Of a stretch of DNA of 64,000 nucleotides, positions 59,931 through 64,000 are shown in pieces (within the stretch, counting starts at the first letter, position 1; each line of letters begins with the position of its first letter). Made by a program: the position numbers and the translations under genes. This stretch comes from Polytrichum commune (taxonomy: Eukaryota; Streptophyta; Polytrichopsida; Polytrichales; Polytrichaceae). The notes below the pieces were generated by a model. It ran no database searches, was not told the DNA's origin, and was given only the letters and a program-made list of their open reading frames with translations. The stretch spans positions 47,507,554 through 47,571,553 of the forward strand of contig OX485803.1 in assembly GCA_950295325.1 (NCBI GenBank), read 5' to 3'.

Positions 59931-60149
59931 AAAGACACGCTTCAAATTTGACCTCAAACACATATGATATCTTTGGTTTATGGGTAAGAGTGGTAAGAGT
60001 GTTTTCTTTAAGGTTTTGAAGTATAAGAGTGCATTTTGAAAGAATGTCGATTCATTTAAAAGCACTAGGGTGTGATTTGAAAGTTTTGAGCGTATAAAGT
60101 CATTATTTGAGCGTAAGATGGTATATCTTGAAAGCAAAGGGACTAGAGT

Positions 60150-60493
60150 TATTATACGGTAGACAAGTTTCACGGAGAGAAATTTAGCCTTTGGAAGTTT
60201 AAAATGAAGATGGTTTTGGCTACCATAGACCTTTGGGACATTGTGGTTGGATCCGAGAAGGCTCCACCTTCCAATGTAAATCCCAAAGTATTGAAGGAGT
60301 ACCAAAAACACGTTAAGAGTGTCATGTCCATTATCGGCCTCAAGATGGTGGACAACCAACTTGCGTACATCAAGAGTTGTAAAGGGTCAGCGAAGAAATG
60401 AAAAACATTTTGTAACATTCACGAGACAAAAAAATTATCTAACAATCTCTTTGTTCAATCGTCGCAAGTTCTTTATGTACAAGATGCAAAATA
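60150..60493 (+). pseudogene. Ty1/copia gag fragment (UBN2-like)
   Basis: Reads FSLWKFKMKMVLATIDLWDI, VVGSEKAPPSN, KSVMSIIGLKMVDNQLAYIK, then in another frame FCNIHETKKLSNNLF and RRKFFMYKMQ. These are the landmarks of copia gag (F.G.N...W...M, LW..V, and the KS.L....F..R...). It stops abruptly where the 54 bp repeat begins, so it is a truncated relic. Confidence 0.8.
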
Positions 60494-60495
60494 CT

Positions 60496-60549
60496 GTACG
60501 TGATAGGCCAGTTCGACAGTAAGGTGTCGAATAATTAATTTAATTTTCA
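60496..60549 (+). repeat. 54 bp direct repeat, left copy
   Basis: GTACGTGATAGGCCAGTTCG to ..TTAATTTTCA, identical to 62732-62785. Contains the palindrome TTCGACAGTAAGGTGTCGAA. It bounds the pogo-like transposase relic. Confidence 0.92.
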
Positions 60550-61015
60550 TTTTTTACATTCGACGGATGAAACAATATTTTCATCAAAATTCGACGGATG
60601 TGAGTAGTAATTTCTCATTCATTCGACTGTTCCTAACAAACTGTAATGGAATTGCAGGTTTCATGATTATAATTGGTTTGTTACAAAAATCTACTCAAGA
60701 AACTCTAAACCTTTGAGAGCATTTCCTGTATTTGCTTAGGGTTTAGAATACAAACTTTCTACTGTAGTGTTTCTCCTCCTTATGTTGTAGGAAGTCATAG
60801 CTTCATAGTCTTGTGTATGCCAAGTAGGAGCAATGACGCTTGGTGAGAAGAAACAACCTATGTTGACTTCTATGTTTACTAAGATCTCTCATGAGGAGAG
60901 AGAGTGTGTTGTTGCAAAATAATTTGATCAATTAAAAGTCATAGCTGCAGCTAAAAAAGAGATTCAAGGAGAAATTATAGAAAAATGCCAAGTTGGACGT
61001 CCAAGGAAAAACACC

Positions 61016-62640
61016 ATGCTTATATGTCCAAACATAATCAAACAAGAGGTGGAGGAGGAGCATGATGCAAGGATGAAGAAATCTCAACATTTACAAAAGA
61101 ATAGGCATTCATATAACATGTGGTTCACCAAGGACCTCTTTCCACCAATTCAAAAGGCAGTTAAGAGGTATGGAAGGACACAAGCTGCAATTCACTATTT
61201 GGAAATTGCTTTTAGAACACATGGAGGTCCTAGTCTTTACAAAAAAACTAGGAAGATCAAGCTTGTATGACTGGTTTGATGAAAAAGAATAATTACAAGC
61301 TAATTACAAGGAAACAACAAATCTAGGACATCATCTAAAGATACAAGATCAAAACTTGCTAATTCTAGAGAATTATCCCCATGTTCGTGATCAATTTGTA
61401 TCCAAGTTGCAAAAAATGAGAGAAGCTAGACAAACTCTCCTCATTTCCATTGTACAACCCATTCTTAAAGGAATGCTTGAGGCTCGTGATCCTCAACTTC
61501 TTGATGATAGACCTTGATGTTTCACAGTGTCAAGACAATAGACAAATGAATTTATGAAAATTTACATGAATTGGACAATTAGAAAATGTACTACTGCTGC
61601 AAGTAAATTACCATTAGATTGGATGGAATAAGAACTTAACATGAATTACAAGGTAGATTACCTTGCTAAAGTTTATGGCATCCCATCATCTCTTGTGGTC
61701 AACTCAGACCAAACGGGTATCCATTTGGTACCTGTAGCAGGGGACAAAACATGGAATGCAAAATGTACAAAAGATATCAAAATTTTAGGCATGGAGGGCA
61801 AAAAATAGATCACATGTGTTATGTCCTTTAGTGCTAGTGGAGAGCTTTTGCCAATTCAAGCAATATTCACAAGGAAAACAATAAGATGCTTACCAAAACA
61901 AAGTGATGAAAAAATTAAATGTATGGAGGCAGAATGGCATTTTACATTTTCTCCAAGTCATTGGAGTACACTCCATATCTCTCAACAATTTGTTGAATAG
62001 ATTTTAGAGCCCTACTTGGCTTCCAAGATTGCCCTGCACAATCTCCCAAAAGACCAGAAGTTAATATAGTTGATTGACTCATGGTCTGTGCACAAAAATT
62101 CAGAATTTTTGAATTGGATTAAATCCAAACATGCAAATATCCTAGTGATATTTGTTCCTACCAATTGTACTTCTAAGCTACAACCAGCTGATGTCATTGT
62201 GTAAAGGGTATTTAAGCATGCATTTAAGTTAGAATTTCACAATTAGATAACAACAGAGGTGAAATTATAAATTGAAGCCAATGGAGAACTTGAAGTTGAT
62301 CTAAGCATGAGTAACTTGAAACCACGTATCCCTGCATGATTGTTATCAGCTTGGGCACAAGTCAAAAAGATGGAAACTATGATACAGAAATGGTGGCAGA
62401 AATGTGGGTTTGAGAGAGCTTTCTTACCTACATTCCAATTGAAGGCAATGGAGGTGAATGCTGAATCTCCTCTCTTTACCGTGAACCATGACTTGGAGGA
62501 GAATGTTGAAGAAGAAGATGTTTCTGATCCAACCATACCACTCATGAATGTGGTTGAAGAATGCTTGGATGCAAATGTTGAAGCACCAACATCATCATTT
62601 GTACATGGAGCAACAACAAAAAAAAAAAAAAACATCTAAA
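61016..62640 (+). pseudogene. Pogo-like DDE transposase relic
   Basis: A DNA-cutting transposase gene in decay. Frame 61016-61270 reads EEEHDARMKKSQHLQKNRHS and VKRYGRTQAAIHYLEIAFRT (DNA-binding part). After a shift near the A-run at ~61240 it continues SSLYDWFDEKE, then HHLKIQDQNLLILENYPHVR. The DDE core follows: LVVNSDQTGIHLVPVAGDKT (first Asp), ITCVMSFSASGELLPIQAIF, LIDSWSVHKNSEFLNWIKSK (second Asp) and VIFVPTNCTSKLQPADV (third acidic residue). The last open part is 62340-62639 (WAQVKKMETMIQKWWQKCGF). About ten in-frame stops make it dead. VPTNCTSKLQPAD is typical of pogo/DDE_1 proteins. Confidence 0.87.
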
Positions 62641-62731
62641 AAGATTGTCAAGAGAGATAAACAGAAAACCTTAACCTAGTGAGTTTTAAGGTAGACATAC
62701 TTCATAAAATAGTTCATTTAGATGTACTACC

Positions 62732-62785
62732 GTACGTGATAGGCCAGTTCGACAGTAAGGTGTCGAATAATTAATTTAATTTTCA
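62732..62785 (+). repeat. 54 bp direct repeat, right copy
   Basis: Identical to 60496-60549. It is followed by TTTGTCAAAATTTTAGGCATGG, whose second half also occurs inside the transposase relic at 61781. Confidence 0.92.
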
Positions 62786-62790
62786 CTTTG

Positions 62791-63202
62791 TATCTTTGTC
62801 AAAATTTTAGGCATGGAGGAATTTGTATTTTAGGCATCGAGGAATTTGTACACAATTCTTACAACAACCAGAACTTGCTTGATGTTTACTTGCTCTTTGT
62901 CTTACGATCTCCGGGTGATGTAGTGACCTTGTATGCACACTTGAATCCCCCTCTACATGTACTACGGCGCACAATTTTGTGCATATTAGATCTATACATC
63001 TCGACATAGTTCCCAACCGCTACCTATATCGATCGCAACTACGACGGAACTGTTTCATCGACAAATTGTCTAGGCTAAGTGAACCCCGAGTTGTCCAAGG
63101 AAGTGAGGAAATGGCCTCACTTCATGTGCAAATTGTGCAGCAGAGACAACTACAGACCTTTACATTTGTAAAACCCTAACTTTACCTTGCGAGGTATGTG
63201 AT
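62791..63202. other. Intergenic, 3' side of the edge gene
   Basis: A 19 bp unit (TTTTAGGCATSGAGGAATT) is repeated at 62805 and 62828. No gene recognised. Confidence 0.5.
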
Positions 63203-63999
63203 CTAAGCGATAGGAGAACCGGCAGCTGCAAAAATGTGCGACAGCATGGGCAGTGCGCAGTTCATGGGGCTCACACCCAAGGTCGCTGTATCGTAGAACG
63301 ATTTCACGGTGTTGAGGCTGGCGAGAAACGTTGATGTCTGCATTGTGAAATTGTTGCCAAAGAGAACCTCCACCGATGCCGTGTGCTCCATCAGACTCTG
63401 CCCTGCTTGTTCCACTATGGTGGCCAAATCCTCGGCCCCCTCGGCGGCTTGCAGCACGTCGGAGCCCAGGGCTATGGTGGCGGACTCCAGAAGCGCCATG
63501 GCTGCTTCCAGCCACTGCATCACCACGGCTGTGTGCACGCCTGTCATAGGAGGAGCTTGGTTGAAAGATGGTGCAACCTTGTTTGCCATGCTCACTGCTT
63601 GTTGGACGTGGACACCAACGTCCGGAGGTCCGGGCGGTGTGGTCATCAGCATGCTGGAAGTGGCCGACATGACTATGCTCTTTACAGATAGAATTTTGAG
63701 TTTCGCCTCCACCAGAAGACGCTTCGTTTGGGCTGCGTAGTAAGGGAACTTGAGTTGCGAGGTGATGATCGCGCCCTGCACATGATCAGCCGCAGGCTTA
63801 GGGTTTGTTGTGTCCGAATTGGTTTCGGGAATTGAGTTGCCAGTTTCAATCCCGGGGTTTGAACTGGAAATGGTTTTCTTGAGGGAATCGGTGCATCGGA
63901 GTCGTCTTGCTTGCTCATAATCTGCGCAAACAGCCTTGCTGCAAGGATAACTAGCCCGCCGACGACGGCTGAGTCGTCGAGCGTCTCACCGCGCAAGAA
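63203..63999 (-). CDS. Unrecognised protein, partial, with one frame change; right window edge
   Basis: The minus strand has a well-behaved, GC-rich reading ending at TAG (63203-63205). It gives PYYAAQTKRLLVEAKLKILS, MTTPPGPPDVGVHVQQAVSM, VVMQWLEAAMALLESATIAL, EDLATIVEQAGQSLMEHTAS, LFGNNFTMQTSTFLASLNTV and SHIFAAAGSPIA: Ala-rich amphipathic helices, no named domain. Its frame stays open to the edge without an ATG. In the neighbouring frame, ATG at 63918 starts SKQDDSDAPIPSRKPF, preceded by GETLDDSAVVGGLVILAARL. Either a one-base shift lies between ~63900 and 63785 or the 5' end is spliced from outside. No homology is claimed. Codon-like structure and base composition differ from the AT-rich surroundings, which supports a real gene. 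Confidence 0.5.
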
Positions 64000-64000
64000 G

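Noticed and set aside
61268-62340. Idea that the transposase stops reflect methyl-cytosine decay (C to T)
   Set aside because: Every stop codon is one C-to-T step from a sense codon, so the stops alone prove nothing without an alignment to an intact copy.

Overview
The window is nuclear DNA of a land plant with a large, repeat-rich genome. The evidence is an actin gene with the plant intron layout, an intronless SAUR gene, and many plant-type transposons (LINE, Ty1/copia, hAT, pogo/Emigrant-like, GGGCC-ended MITEs). The LINE families and general look fit a seed-free plant (fern, lycophyte or bryophyte), but that placement is a guess. No tRNA, rRNA or CRISPR was seen.

Only two intact protein-coding genes are well supported, both on the minus strand: a SAUR-like gene (15494-15979) and a four-coding-exon actin gene (40732-42448) with a likely 5' leader intron reaching a GC-rich first exon near 43459. 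A third minus-strand coding stretch at the right edge (63203-63999) has no recognised family and a frame break.

Layout: 1-6088 is the 3' part of a LINE (endonuclease end, reverse transcriptase, zinc finger, then a long proline/arginine-rich extension in another frame). 6089-6620 is a dispersed repeat (R1) that recurs inverted at 22.7-25.9 kb. 7.1-8.8 kb is a decayed hAT transposase. 11.7-12.15 kb is a pogo/Emigrant-like MITE. 13.9-14.5 kb is a divergent tandem duplication, followed by the SAUR gene. 20.7-22.7 kb is an ~83 bp satellite whose monomer is the end of a GGGCC-type MITE, fused to MITE bodies and sitting in R1. 22.87-24.81 kb is a TA-flanked inverted-repeat transposon that splits R1 and itself carries a hAT-type MITE. 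25.1-28.1 kb holds R1, more MITEs and a LINE C-terminal relic. 28-32.4 kb is AT-rich and featureless to me. 33.2-36.4 kb is a LINE RNase H region split by nested insertions. 39.1-39.8 kb is a copia RNase H relic. After actin come a recent 234 bp tandem duplication (44.2 kb), a complete deletion-derivative hAT element with perfect 8 bp target duplication (49544-50985), two GGGCC MITEs with perfect TWA duplications (51.1-52.15 kb), a striking AACCGGTT fold-back (52.4-52.7 kb), a LINE C-terminal region split by another MITE (53.5-55.2 kb), a copia gag relic (60.2 kb) and a pogo-like DDE transposase relic (61.0-62.6 kb).

The genes do not form a pathway. The story is one of layered insertions, several of which can be ordered in time from precise target-site duplications.
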